A stretch of 64,000 nt of DNA from Syncephalis plumigaleata (taxonomy: Eukaryota; Zoopagomycota; Zoopagomycetes; Zoopagales; Piptocephalidaceae), in contig JAIXMF010000021.1 in the NCBI GenBank assembly GCA_025201365.1, forward strand, positions 248,001 through 312,000, read 5' to 3'. The notes under the pieces were generated by a model. That model had not been told where the DNA came from, did no database searches, and worked only from the letters and a program-made list of their open reading frames with translations. Position numbers and translations under genes: made by a program. Below, piece after piece: positions 10,476 through 23,186 of this stretch (the stretch's first letter is position 1; the number at the start of each line of letters is the position of its first letter).

Positions 10476-12379
10476 CTAGTCTTGTGGCTCTTGCACCAGA
10501 ATCTCTTGCGCATGCTCTTCGTATTTAGTCTTGCTAATAAAGTCCCGTAACACTAGTGGACGTACATCATCATGCTATCATTGCTGTTAGTTATGCAGAT
10601 TACTTTCCTGTATACGTATCACTTACCTTGATGTGATCTAGATTCATAGAACCGTCAGAGGATTTCTTCGATTCCTCGCGTACCTTCTCGCGAACAGGAA
10701 TCATTGCAGCATTTCGGCAAAGCTCCTTCAAGTCACTTCCTGCATTAACTCGTTAGTGATTTGATGTCAAACACCACCAGCTCACAACGTATATGCCATA
10801 CCTGTAAATCCTTCCGTGGCTTTAGCAAGCGTGTCAATAATATCCGGTGATGCCAATTTGATATCGGCAAGCATCTATGCAATAGCGTTAGACTATTTGT
10901 TTCCACATCGTTGAGCTCACTTACAATTTTCAGAATACTGGTACGCTGTGCTTCATTGGGCGGATTAATGGAAAATCGTTTAGGCATACGACGTAGAATA
11001 GCGCTATCTATTATTCCCTATTAGTTCATCTTGATGACATGTCATCATACATTAATCAATTTACCAATATCATCTGGTCGATTTGTCGCACCAAGTACCT
11101 AGAATAATTTACGATTAAGACATGATATGATTCTACTCGAATTGCTAATGATAATTACCAGAATTCGACTGCCTTCACTCGATACTAGACCATCCCAAAG
11201 ACTAGATGTATCATGATTAATATAGCGTAATAGGAATAATTCATTTGTGTATGTATCTACCTCATAAACTCTGCCTTCATGGTGGCTGTCGTTTCATGGT
11301 CAGTGCTACGACGTGAGCGTAGAAAAGAATCAATCTCGTCGATGAAAATAATGGCTGGCTCTAGTTTTCGCGCTAAAGAGAATAATGCCGCCACCAACTT
11401 GTTGGATTCGCCAAACTAATAGCAAGCATAATGAGTAAACAATCCAGCTGACAACAGCGTATACCTACCCATTTATCGGTTAATGTTGATATGTGCATGT
11501 GTATCTATCCGGTAAAATGAGTTAAGAAAAGAAGCAGTAGCAATATTCTATCAAGGTTACAATTGAGATGCGACAACTAAAAGGATATTTATAAATGTTG
11601 CACCGGACTCTTTAGCAAGTGCTTTAGCAATCATTGTTTTACCACAACCTATTCATTATCACACTCATCATTAGTTCAATAAACAATTGCTTCCATTCAA
11701 TGTTACTCACCTGGTTCTCCATAAAGCAACACACCCTTTGGTGCTCCCAATAATCCGGAAGCCGATGTAAACAAATGTGGAAAGTTGAGCGGATAAATAA
11801 CGCTTTCATTAAGTTCACCAATGACCGAGTCCAATCCTAGACATTATCATAACATCAGCATCAGCAATAGCAATAGCAATAGCAATAGCATTGTTACATC
11901 TATTACATACCACCAATATCTATTAAATAAAAATACATGTACATATACATCAATTAGATATCATTGCTTGCTATACAAGTATACTAGCCCACCCTTGAAA
12001 TGAACGTGAATATCATCAGGATGGACGACTTCACTCATAATAACCTCTTCATACGTGTTGAGCTTGAGATCTTTGAACTATATACACGCGAGTCGTTGTT
12101 TACGTCAACATTCATGACGATACAGGCTAGACTCATTACTTACACCTAGACGCCCGGCTACTTTCTTGCCTTTATCTGACGCTTCCTTACGTTTAGGATC
12201 GCGAGACGACGATATTTCTCGTAGAAAGTACTTGAATCCATAGTAGAATGATACCTGAGCCACCACGAGTAAAGTGACTAATAAAGTAAACGGTTAACTA
12301 ACAAATCTTTCCGTATTGCTGAGTGTCCTGTATACACACTGTCTAGTATATAATTCTTGGCAGTAGGTGTTAGTTTCAT
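10476..12379 (-). CDS. MSP1: Msp1/ATAD1-type mitochondrial AAA ATPase
   Basis: About eleven exons. An N-terminal membrane helix ([19 protein letters not shown]) is followed by a basic stretch and one AAA module. Visible motifs are Walker [41 protein letters not shown], Walker [21 protein letters not shown], the [22 protein letters not shown] block and [13 protein letters not shown]-type sensor 2 (here EGFTGSDLKEL). This is the order in yeast Msp1 and human ATAD1, which pull mislocalised tail-anchored proteins out of the mitochondrial outer membrane. The start ATG at 12379 gives the membrane helix right after a 13-residue leader. Two small exon joins (near 11990 and 11590) are uncertain in detail. 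Confidence 0.9.
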
Positions 12380-12956
12380 GGTGAAGTAAACTAATGACAC
12401 GTAATAACGTTTGTAGTAGTATTTGGAGCAAGGCGGGACAGCACAAGTAAAGCGAGATATAATAAACTCGAAAACAACGTCAAAGAGAATAGTGTCGGGA
12501 AAGAGAAAGTGTACACGTGTGTGTGTGTCAACATTAAAGATATATCGATCATCATTAACATCATTGTGTGCGTAATTTATTTCAAACGCCTATAATTTAT
12601 TAATGAATGGATTAACAAGTGGATTCAATTTGTTATTATACACGATCGATATTGTATATACAAGTAGTTATCGTACAAAAAACAAATCTTTTTTATTAGT
12701 GTTCTATTGTAGTAACAATAAAGACACAACGTATGTGTTGATGACAAACAAATTTACAGAATAGATTTGGCAAGTTATTGGATCCGAGCAATTATTATAA
12801 AGGGTTTCGTCTAATTCTCGTCGCAAAAGAACAAAGGAAAGAGGAGAGAATGAAGGAAAGAGAACGAAGGAAAGAGAGGAAATGATGGAAACAAAGTAGT
12901 AGTGTTGTGTGTGTGTGTAGCTATAGGACACGAAATAACTATGTTTAGTGTAGCTG

Positions 12957-15365
12957 TTAGACGCAGTATGGCCGTACCATATACTTGCCACCTCGTGGAC
13001 GAAGTACAAAGTGGTCAACGGGCTTGGTATCGTTGTCGGGTGAGGCGGTGAATCTAAAATGTCGCATCAGCTCAAAGATAGCCATGCGCATTTCCATCCA
13101 GGCCAGACTAGAATGGAGACAAAGGTAAACACAGTACATTATTAGTCATATACTTCATCATTGAGACTATAGAGCAAGAAGAGGAGGAAGAAGAAGAAGG
13201 AAGGGAATGGCATACTTACTTGCGTCCAATACAGGCACGAGGACCTACAGAGAAGGGAACAAAGTGTTGCTTCATAATGGCCAGCTGATCAGGTGATGTT
13301 AGCCAGCGTTCTGGTTTGAATGCTTCTGGCTCGGGGAATACATGCTCGTTTAGATGTAGAGCATTGAATGACGAGAATACCGTAGTCTATCATTGTTAAC
13401 AGTAGTAGCAGCGATAATAATAATAAAAAGAAAGAGACAATCATTGCGTTAGTAGTGCGAATTATAGACGAGCAATTATGGTAAATGCTTCACTTACCCC
13501 GGCTGGAAGGAAGTAGCCACCGAGATTGATGCCGCCTTCGGGTACTACACGCGGCATGCCATGAGGGGCAATGGGCCGTACTCGCATAGACTCGTTGATG
13601 ACGGCGTCGAGGTAGGGTAGCGATTGAAGGATATCGTAGGAAGGCCGGGTGTCGAGATCAAGATGAAGCGACTTGATCTCCTTGACTAGACGCTCGGCAC
13701 ATTCCGGATGTTCAACCAAGAGAAGCAATGTCCTAAAGTAAAGAAGGAAAGGGGAGAGTGTCGAAAGTTAGTTTATTGGCATTTCAAGGGTTGCGTGTGT
13801 GTGTGCATGTCATGATTGTTCGTCGTTACAATGACATTGAACTTACCAGGTAAGTGTACAAGCGGTAGTATCTGTGCCGGCAACCCTGTATAAACACAAA
13901 CAAACAAGCATAAACACAATTGAGTTGGCATTGGACAATGAGGCAGGAACAATGAGGATGGCACACTTACATGAGCATGATTGATTGGGCCACAAGGTCC
14001 TCATTGGACATGGTGGCACCGGTGTCCTCATCCACGGCTTCAATCAACTTTTGCAGAGAATCCTTGCGACGATGACCACCCTGCTGTCGTCTCTTCTCAA
14101 TGGCTTGCTTGGCAAACTAATAGTTGAGCAATGTTTTTTGTCAGTATGGACATATGATAACGAGATGTTACATTGCTACTTACCATGCTTAGATCCTCGA
14201 CACATTGCGTGCTTTCTGGGAAATGCTGAGGGCGGAAGAGTGGGCCTAGCAGCATTTTCTAGTAGTTTATCATGTGTGGTTAGAATTGGCAACATATTAG
14301 TGTACTAGGAATGGTGTGGCACACTTACCAAGGCACTGTAGGTAGTGGCGCCATTGATCCAGTTCATGATGGATGTTGCGGCTTCTTCTCATTGAATAGC
14401 TCGAGTGATTTGCCAAAGGAAACCTCACCGATGATCTCCTATATAGCAATGAAAATGAGTAACAAAGAAACAAAGAAAGAAAGAAACAAACAAAGTGCTA
14501 CTTACAAAGGCAAGACGTTGGAACATGTCCATCATGTCGATGGTCTCACCGGCAGCGGCATGACGACGAAGACGATCGACTAGTTGCCGTACGCCAACGT
14601 CATAGATCAACAACTCAAGCTCGTTAAGTGAGTTGGTTGTGTATGCAGGCACCATAAGACGTTTCTATAAGCGACAAGATTAGCGACGAAAGAGGAAAGA
14701 AACAACAGCAGTCACAATGAGGTGACCAATGCTTACCTGAAGACGATGCTGGTCAGGATCACTATAGGAATAAATACAATATGTTAGCCATTCATCGTGT
14801 GTGCAATGTAGTCCAGTAATAATAATGACCCTTACTTTGTAGTGAATAGGCTGTTGCCTTCAGTGCGGAAAGCCTCGTAGTGGAAGCTCTTGGAGAATTG
14901 GTAGGAGCCCAGGATCTTTCGAACCATGGTCACGCCCGATACCCAGACCTCAGATGGGCCTAAATAGCAAACAAAACAAATCTTTTATTTAGAAAGGAAC
15001 ATGACCACGTGATCACCTGCTTACCAATGCGCACTATAGGACCATAACGCTTGTGTAGGTCGAGGGCAATAGCTGGATCCTCGGTGTACAACTGTTGGAA
15101 GTTGGTCCATAGTACGTTCAGGAACGAGAAACGAGGACCGGGCACTCGTGCAAGTGGTGTTTGATACTCTAGCTGATAGAGCTATTGGCACCATCCATCA
15201 TCATCATCATCATCATAGATACATTCGTCTTAGTGACATTTCCTTTGACCATCTACCCACTTTTATATATACACTTACCCTAACGAGCACATAGCTCACT
15301 AACGCTAGCACTGCTACCTCAAGCCAAGGAATGGCGGAAATCAACGAGAAGAGTGTTGATGACAT
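12957..15365 (-). CDS. Cytochrome P450 monooxygenase
   Basis: A multi-exon gene with a membrane anchor at the start (MSSTLFSLISAIPWLEVAVL...) and a PGPRF proline hinge. Later motifs are the I-helix VAGTDTTACTLTW near 13850, the K-helix ESMR near 13590 and the heme-binding FSVGPRACIGRNLAW near 13090-13240, with the axial cysteine. About nine short introns separate these parts. Length, roughly 500 residues, is normal. It is a microsomal heme-thiolate monooxygenase; the substrate cannot be told from sequence. One exon near 14370-14400 shows a single-base frame change in a conserved stretch (NWINGATTYSAL), probably a base-call error. Confidence 0.94.
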
Positions 15366-17185
15366 GTGTAGCACAAATGCGCAAGACGAAGGTGAGATGA
15401 TGAAGAAGAAGAGGTAGGATATAACAAAAACAAAAATACTAATGTAGCGGAGTTACGATATGGTAGTGGGCGAAATCGTGCTATTTAATCAATTTACATG
15501 TCACCAGTATAGGCTGCACTACAATGCACATGTAAAGTCCACTATGGGTACACGCCAATTCTCTACGTGCATTTGCCGTCCATATCACGAACCAATTAGC
15601 GTGAAGTAAGTGTAAAAGATTCGTTATTAAATCGTCACACACCATTGTCGACGGGCTACAATTGTGAAACAGTACTCCGGCCTTTCTGGCATGGCACTTG
15701 GGACTGGGTAATAAACAAGTGTTGAAACAAGCAAGAAAGAAGAAAAAAAGTAAAGCAATACTTGCCAGCGTGATGTGTTGATGTGTTGATGATGATGTTG
15801 ATGTTGATACTGCCATGGTAGTCAGTAGACATACAAAGACACACACATACATCGACAAGCACGCATCATGCATGTCATTTTAGACTTTACAGTTTTCAAT
15901 GGACTTGTCATTCATATGAGATACAGGAGGGAAGAGAAACCAACACTAAGAGGCGCGGTCTTCTTTGTCTCGATGCTTGTCATCAGTTAACTTGATGTAC
16001 AATAATAAGGAACGTTGCTACATACACATACATATTAGTTGTAAAATACGTACATTTGCATAAAGACAATGAAATAGAAGGAGATTAATAATAATAAGAA
16101 CAATCGTTTTGTTATATGACTATGTCGTTGTTGTTGTTGTTGTTTCTTTTGATATTGTTAACATTAGCTATGCAGTACAAGTGGTGGTAATATTACAATA
16201 ATGCAACCGTATACGGCTGCATCTCTTTGCCTTCTGCGAAGCTTCACCAAATACGCCTGGCTAAATTTTTACGCTTGGCGATACACGCTGCGCGGTAGTG
16301 CATCGAATGGCACTGTGTATGTATGCTATCGTTCTTCGGTCATCTATAGCCACTACACTACACTACACTACACGACATCAAGCACCATGTGGCCACATCC
16401 GGCATAAACTAATGCAGAACGCATTTCGCTCAGAAACACTAGAATGTATTCATCATTTCTGTCATTGTCATTGATGTAGCAGTAGTAGTGGTAGTCTCGA
16501 GCAAAGGCGATACTTTCTCGTGTTGCGACGCCTACAGATAAATCAGCTGACATTTTGCATTATTTGTTGAAACTCCGCCACCTCTCATATTCTAGCCACT
16601 ATTGGTTAACGATACGTGTATGTATTTGTGTCGCCTACTCCTTGTAACGAAAGAGACAAAATAGAAACAATCAAAGAGAGGAGAGTAGAAGAGAACTAGT
16701 CATCAGGTCTCTCATAACTTGATAGAGAAAATAACTGGCTATACTGTGCGTTGATTTCTTCGGTAATATTAAATGATGCAGTTGGATGTATGTATGTATG
16801 TGTGTATGCCGAGTTCGAGTTTGCTGCAGTGGTAACAGCATCCTTCCCAGCATTATTGCTATACTACTATATCCAGTAATGCCGACATGTCACTCGCATT
16901 ATTGGGTAGTATAGTGGACGAATCCACTTGCTCGCCGTTTACTTCCATTGTGGCGACCTCACTGGTTAAGCACCAATCAGCATGCTTGATAGTTGACATC
17001 CATAGTGTACTATCCAGAGTTTTCCTAGACATTGGATACCAAAGGCTACCCGTGACAATGAAGGCAACCATGTTAATGCGTGAATGAGCGCGCCAAACCA
17101 ACTTGTTCACTCGTACGCTTATACACCCCACATGTTACCATTCAAGCTGGATAAGTAACATGACAGCAGCAGTTGGCTAAACGCT

Positions 17186-17217
<32 letters not shown>

Positions 17218-18530
17218 TTTGATTTGTTTTCTATGTATTTAGTTATTTATTGCTCGTTATAATGCCAAGTCTATGCAGCAGTCATGCATTTGTGTAAATA
17301 GTATCATGATCATTATAGCGGTTATTTTTTACTACAACATAGACAACATGTCATTTCGTTTGCTCTACCTTTTTTCCTTTTCTTTTTTCTACTCCTTGCT
17401 CGTATCGAATCAACAGTAAGAATAAAAATAACGAACGTCATTGTCCATAAATGACGTATTTCGATGGCGATGTGTCACCATGCCAATTCATCATGTGGAA
17501 TAAAATGGCATCTCTCTTTTTTTTACGCCTCATAAAGAAGTTCAAACGCATGACACTCGATACGTAGCACTTTATTATCGTTTGCAAATTTGAAACAGTA
17601 AGACAACGTGTCCTAATGCACCGTGTATTGAACATTATTGTATGGCATGCCTATAGCATTCTCTACGCGCATAAAGACAAAGAAAGAAAAGAAAGCATGA
17701 ATTACACAATATTGATTCAATGGTGGAACTGGTTCGGCAAAATAACAGATACATCCGTCCTCTACTGTATTGACATTACAACATGAAGGAATACTATTAT
17801 TACTATTACTACTACTAGGTGATACGTTTGGCCAGACCATTCCATCTTCCTTTCTCTCTCTCTCCATTATCCAATGACCTGTAATGTTCTCATTATTGAA
17901 TGTATTACTACAATCAAGATTGCCTTTATTTTGGCAGGCATAGATTATGTAGAAGCATGCGGCAATAATAACAATGTCGTTCAAGTTTGCTGCATGCATA
18001 ACCGTTCGACAAGTTGTGTTCGGTCTAGTTGGCAATGCAATGCAATATAATACATTACTGCCTTGTTCATGCAGATATCCATACGGTAGTGTATCATTAT
18101 CCTATAGCTATTTTTGAATACAAAGGCATATACCGACAAATATCAAAGTGTGGCAACATTGATTATTGATTATCGAGTAAATGGTGGTGTAATCGACTAT
18201 AGTGGCAATAGTAAAAGCAACTAAAGGCAATAGGAAAGGTTGTATTTCATCCTGAAACGACAAAGCCATGCATGTCGTCACTACACATCCACACAAGTAG
18301 AACACACACGTCAATTATACGTCATGATGTCGTGCTTGGCATAATCCAACGAGATTCACCTGGTATATATCCATTATGACTCGATAGCTAGATTGATTCT
18401 TGAGCAGACATAATATTATTGCACTGGTCATGAAGAATTACTAGTTCATTCAATTATACAATAAACAAACACTATAGTATGATCAAATCATCAAGTGCAA
18501 TCGTTGAAAAGATGTTTATTACGAGGCTTA
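15366..18530. other. Gene-poor stretch; possible cryptic membrane-protein frames on the minus strand
   Basis: No recognisable gene in 3.1 kb. Minus-strand frames at 18108-18314 (hydrophobic FLLPLVAFTIATIVDYTTIY), 17613-18035 (hydrophobic DIVIIAACFYIIYAC, then a Cys-rich NITGH...SCCNVNTVEDGC part) and 16859-17131 could be pieces of one secreted or membrane protein. No continuous gene with the splice sites used elsewhere in this window can be built. Repeats present are (TAC)n at 17186-17217 and CACTA repeats at 16350-16375. Confidence 0.3.
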
Positions 18531-20489
18531 TTATTTCTTCAATGTGCCAATGACTGTGTTAGGCGCGTACTTTTCAACTACATCTGGCTTGTGCAGCATG
18601 TTGAATTCTTCTGTGGCATCCTTGCCGGCAAAGAGTAAAATGGCTTTCTTACCACCTGGATGATCAGCCAAAAAGTCGGTTACATCCAATACTTGATTGT
18701 TGACAATGACCCAGCAGTCTTTCTCGGTGTTGTGCTTGGCTACTTCTGCGGCAGTGTATTCGCCCAATTTCTTTGGTGGTGCGACAAGAGGTGTGCCAGG
18801 CTCAGGAGCAGCGATGGCAGTTGGTGCGCCGGTAGCGGCAGCCGAGTCAGTACCGGTAGTTGCTGGAATGTTTGCGGTGGCTGTCGCATCACCCTGACCT
18901 CCAAAGCCGAGGTTAAGCTGAACGCGCGTGTTGGCCGAGGGCTGTTGTACAGAGACATTGATGGTGAATGCGGCATTTGGATCCAACTGCTGACCAAGTC
19001 CAGCTAGACGACGCTGAGCCGTGTCAGTCGATACTAGTCGGCTCAGCTGATAGCGAGCAGCAGCATCACCTGCCACACGACCGAACACGACACAACCCAA
19101 CAAGGATGATCCACCAAGACGATTCGCTCCGTGGACACCGCCAGCTACTTCACCGGCAGCAAACAGACCGGGAATAACCTTGTCATCGGTGGCACGTACT
19201 TGCGAGTCTGCTGTAATGCCGATACCGCCCATGGTAAAGTGGAGTACAGGCGTGACGATAGCGACATGGAAGTCATCGGACATGTTGATGGGTACATTAT
19301 GGAAGAACTTCTTGCCAAATGGATCCTTCTTGGTTCTTGCAATCTCGTTGTACTTCTTGCACGTATCATCAAGCTTACCGGCCGGGATGTTCATTTCCTT
19401 AGCGAGCGCTTGTCCATTGCCAAAATGCTTCATTAGACCACGTCCGGCATAGTGCTTGCAATGCCACTCGATCTCCTTTGAGGCGGCGGTGTTGAGGATA
19501 AGTCGGAATGGACCCTTGTTCTTCCACATCTCACCGGTGACGTAGTCGCGATGGCCCAACTCGTCGCAGAAACGATCGCCATTGGCATCGAGTAGTATAC
19601 CGCCAACACCTCGAAGGGCTTCGGCGGCCAAGAACTTGACCTTTGCGTCCGGCTCATTTGGATCGACTAGACCGGTTGGATGCACTTGAACCTTCTCCAA
19701 GTGGAGTGACTTGGCTCCGATAGCCATGGCCATCTTTTGACCGTCACCGGTTGACCAGTCACCATTGGTGGTTGGCAAGTCGTAGATATCCGGACGATGC
19801 TTCTTAAGCAGCGAATCCTCGGTGAAATCGGCCGCGTAACCGCCTGTGGCCAAAATAACCGGACCGTACGTTTCATGCTTCTTCTTATCGGCCGTCTCGT
19901 ACTCGACACCGATTACGTCACCGGTATCATTACGCAATAAGCGGGTGACCTTGGATTTGGTGAGGTAACGCGCGCGATTGGGTTGTCCTTGGCCAATGCC
20001 TCGAACTTCTCCATAGCGCGTAAGTAATGGTCATACCGGGGAAACGCTCCTTGCCACGATGAGTACGTGGTTGGGAGTGGCCACCCAGACGAGAAACGAG
20101 CGAGAGATCAAGCTCGAATCTTTCCTTTAGCCATTCCACGGCTGACGCGCTGTTATAGGTAAGTACACGCGTCAAACTAGGATCGATCAAGTCGCGTGCC
20201 GATCGAGCACTATCCTCGTAGAAGATCTTGGCACTATCCTAATAGTCGTGAACAATAACAATTAGTTTATTGATAACGCGTTCTAGTATTATCATCTACT
20301 TACCGGGATACCGAGGTCGATCTGAGTATTGGTAAGAGCACCGTTAATACCCGAGGTGGCCTTGGTGGAGTTACCACCCATGAACGAGTTCTTGTCTAGT
20401 AGTAGAACGTTGCCACCACGCTCAAGAATAGTATGAGCGGCCGATAGACCGGTCAAACCACCACCGACAACAATGATTTGGTTAGCCAT
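18531..20489 (-). CDS. Soluble fumarate reductase fused to cytochrome b5 domain
   Basis: Exons 20304-20489 and 18531-20238. The N-terminus carries the FAD-binding IIVVGGGLTGLSAAHTIL Rossmann motif. The flavoprotein part follows the Osm1/Frd1 family: KATSGINGALT, RLGGHSQPRTHRG, GMTITYAL, VILATGGYAADF, VHPTGLVDP, the RLGGSSLLGCVVFGR motif and AAGEVAGGVHGANRLGG. The last ~80 residues are a cytochrome b5 domain (YTAAEVAKHN...HPGGKKAILLFAGKDATEEF...LHKPDVV) with both heme histidines. The enzyme reduces fumarate, recycling FADH2 or NADH in anaerobiosis. Two one-base frame changes at about 20035 and 19985 split the track. Conserved sequence continues on both sides, so they look like base-call errors. 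Confidence 0.92.
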
Positions 20490-21081
20490 GGGGATGATGA
20501 CGCTGACACTGACGAGCACAGTAAGCAAAAAGATATATAAATGTCAAGTAAAGAAAAGAAAAGAGAGTAAGAGAGCGAGCAAGTAAACAACAAAGGGGTG
20601 GAGAGGAAGAAAGAGAGAGAGATAGGTACAATACGATAGATAAATATAATAATAATAATATATATAGCTATCACACAGTCCAAGAAGGGTCGAGACACGT
20701 CAATGGACACGCAACAAGGCTGGCTAGAACAGAGCAGCTAAAGAAGGCGACAATACCGTTGTAGTTGTTACCGTTCTCTTACGAGGTAAGTACGGGGTAG
20801 TTACGAGTAGGATTAGAGTGATTGCGCGATAGTTGAAGAAAAGAGAGAGAGGAGTCGGAGGGCAAAACACGCACGCACGCAATGGCAAGAGAAGCGGATG
20901 CTACTTATGGACGAGCCAATGAATCGGATGCTCATGAAGCCGACCAGTGACGTGTCGTTAAGGAAATCACGTGCCGGATTAGCATCTATGTTTGCAACAG
21001 GTAGAGGCACGTGAAAATAGTGGTCATATATTAAGCAAACAAATAACTGCATAATAAATGTCATCGTATATTATAGTTGGA

Positions 21082-22412
21082 TTATTCAATCGATCCATCA
21101 AAGTATTTGCACAACTCTTTGTCTTCTTTCATACGCGTAATATGAACACTGCTATCGACAAGGTAAACCTCCAAGCCATCTTGTTGTGGAAGCATATTTC
21201 TTAGCAAACAAGTGGGCGATATCGTTGCCGTTCTCGGTGATCTAACACAGATAGGATGTCCATGACCAAAGTCTAAGCTTTGTAGTTCGAATTTCGTCCA
21301 GTCGGAATAGCAACAATCCGTGCCTAGTATGTAGCGATGCACTTGTGGTGGAGGGGCCAACTAGCCAGTAATCCTGCCAGTTCGTTAACCTTCCCGCTGA
21401 TACCATCTGGTGTGATGGCTTCGCCCGCTTGTCGTAGTTGTGCTGCCAAATACCCGATAGGCTGCTCGAGTATATCCTTTACCGTACTGGTAACGATCGC
21501 CGATACTAGTGCATTGCCAAAATAGTTGCTTGGCACAATATCAGGAGCGAGAAAGCGTAGATTAACCGGGTATCCTAGATGGCAGATGGCATCCGGTGGT
21601 CGTTGTTCCGCTCGAATTCTAGCGCGATACAATAGGGCCCCAATGCGTTAGCGGTAGATACCCATTCAATCGTATGCGTTTTATTGGCAGATAATGAAAG
21701 TGATTCAGTGATGATAGCCTTCAGATCAGCAATCTTTGCTGCACTAATACGTAGCATGGCACCTACACGCATGCCACTCGATGCTACAGCGGTGTAGTAG
21801 TTGGCATTGACGACAATACCTCATGATATTTGTGTGGAGACTGTTCGGGAATACCGCGGAATAGACTACGATCAAATAGTGGCAGCTCCGGTGTTCACCG
21901 CGTACAAAAGACGCCCACGTACTAATGAACTTTACTAGACTGTAGATATCCACGCAGTAATGATGCTGTACAATGGCGATGGCAACACCGGTATTTCCGG
22001 TGAATCGTGTAATTTTCGCGCCAAATAACATGCGATGTTCGTTACAAGCCATGTGGGCACGTCTAGTCCACGACAAATGGTGGCATGACTCCACTGACTA
22101 TCGAATGAAGCAATCGGATAGGCAACATTGCTGGTGTAAATGTGAACACCCTCCGTGGATGGATGTATCTCGGGAAACCCGTCATCACCATGACTTAGAC
22201 GCCATAAAGTACGGGATGAGCATCGATAGCGCGTTGTAATCCACGAAGCAATGCTTCAGTCGGCATGAACACATTGGCGGGCTTGTCATTCTTATACATA
22301 AATAAACACGGTAATGGTACATCCAATTGACTTAGATCCAAATGACTGAATGACACGGTGCAGGTGGTTGTGGTTGCACAGGTCGTAATCGATAACCAAC
22401 ACGGCTATTCAT
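21082..22412 (-). pseudogene. BAHD acyltransferase copy with several frame breaks
   Basis: Pieces in all three minus frames align in order with the intact-looking BAHD gene at 54201-55537. In order they are FMPTEALLRGLQRAIDAHPVL, a HHYCVD piece giving HxxxD, WASFVRGE, ELPLFDRSLFRG, GAMLRISAAKIADLKAII, STANALG, NYFGNALVSAIV and DFGHGHPICVRS (the DFGWG-type motif). At least five frame changes occur in 1.3 kb, more than in other genes here. It may be a decaying paralogue, though some breaks have the same one-base-short C-run pattern as clear base-call errors. If working, it would transfer acyl groups from acyl-CoA to an unknown acceptor. Confidence 0.65.
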
Positions 22413-23186
22413 GTTCGATGTTAGTATAAAGATAGTATAATAGTAAAGGAAACTATCATCAATAGGTGCTATTATATATATATATGAATGCACTCTAACG
22501 ATATCAAAGAAGTAAGATGTCTACACATCGGATAGAGTTACTATTGATTCTATTCCACTAATGATGATATGCCCAGCCAGATCATGTAAACGATAAAAGA
22601 TACATACCATGCAATATTCAAATGATTTGACTAGCGATTGCACGTCTAGACAGACATCAACGATCAGCGTAATAAGGATGAATGATATATGTATTGACGA
22701 TCATTTAGTAGCTAGAAGCAGGTAATTATGTATACTTTCTAGACATTCATCTAAACAAAGGAGACATGTGTAAATAATGCTGTATGCCAAGGCCAATAGT
22801 TGAATTGGTATTCATGGTAATAAGCAAGTCTAGCAACATTATAGCATGAGATACGTGTAAGATATTATTATTATTATTATTATTATATTAGAGATCATTT
22901 AACGTAACAAACTTGTAAATGAATAAGACGATTTAGAAGCAGCAAGTCTGTTAATGTAAAGCAAATAACTTAATCACACGCAATTATTATTGCGTGATGC
23001 GTCAGTTTCTCTTTTATATAGAAAATAACATCCAATTAATCATGAAGAAAGTAGAAGACTACGGGGACAAACACATTCATCATACACGTATACTAGCATA
23101 ATAATGCATTTGACACATCTAGCATAGCGTGCATGCATGCGTGGTATGTGTGCATACGTGTATGTGGAAGAAAGGAGACGGATTGT
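22413..23186. other. Intergenic with ATT repeat
   Basis: About 770 bases between the BAHD copy and the transporter gene. It contains (ATT)n at about 22863-22887 and AT-rich sequence. No gene seen. Confidence 0.5.

Noticed and set aside
18531-20238. Fumarate reductase as a pseudogene
   Set aside because: The two frame changes are 50 bases apart, compensate in position, and lie in otherwise perfect family sequence; base-call error is simpler.
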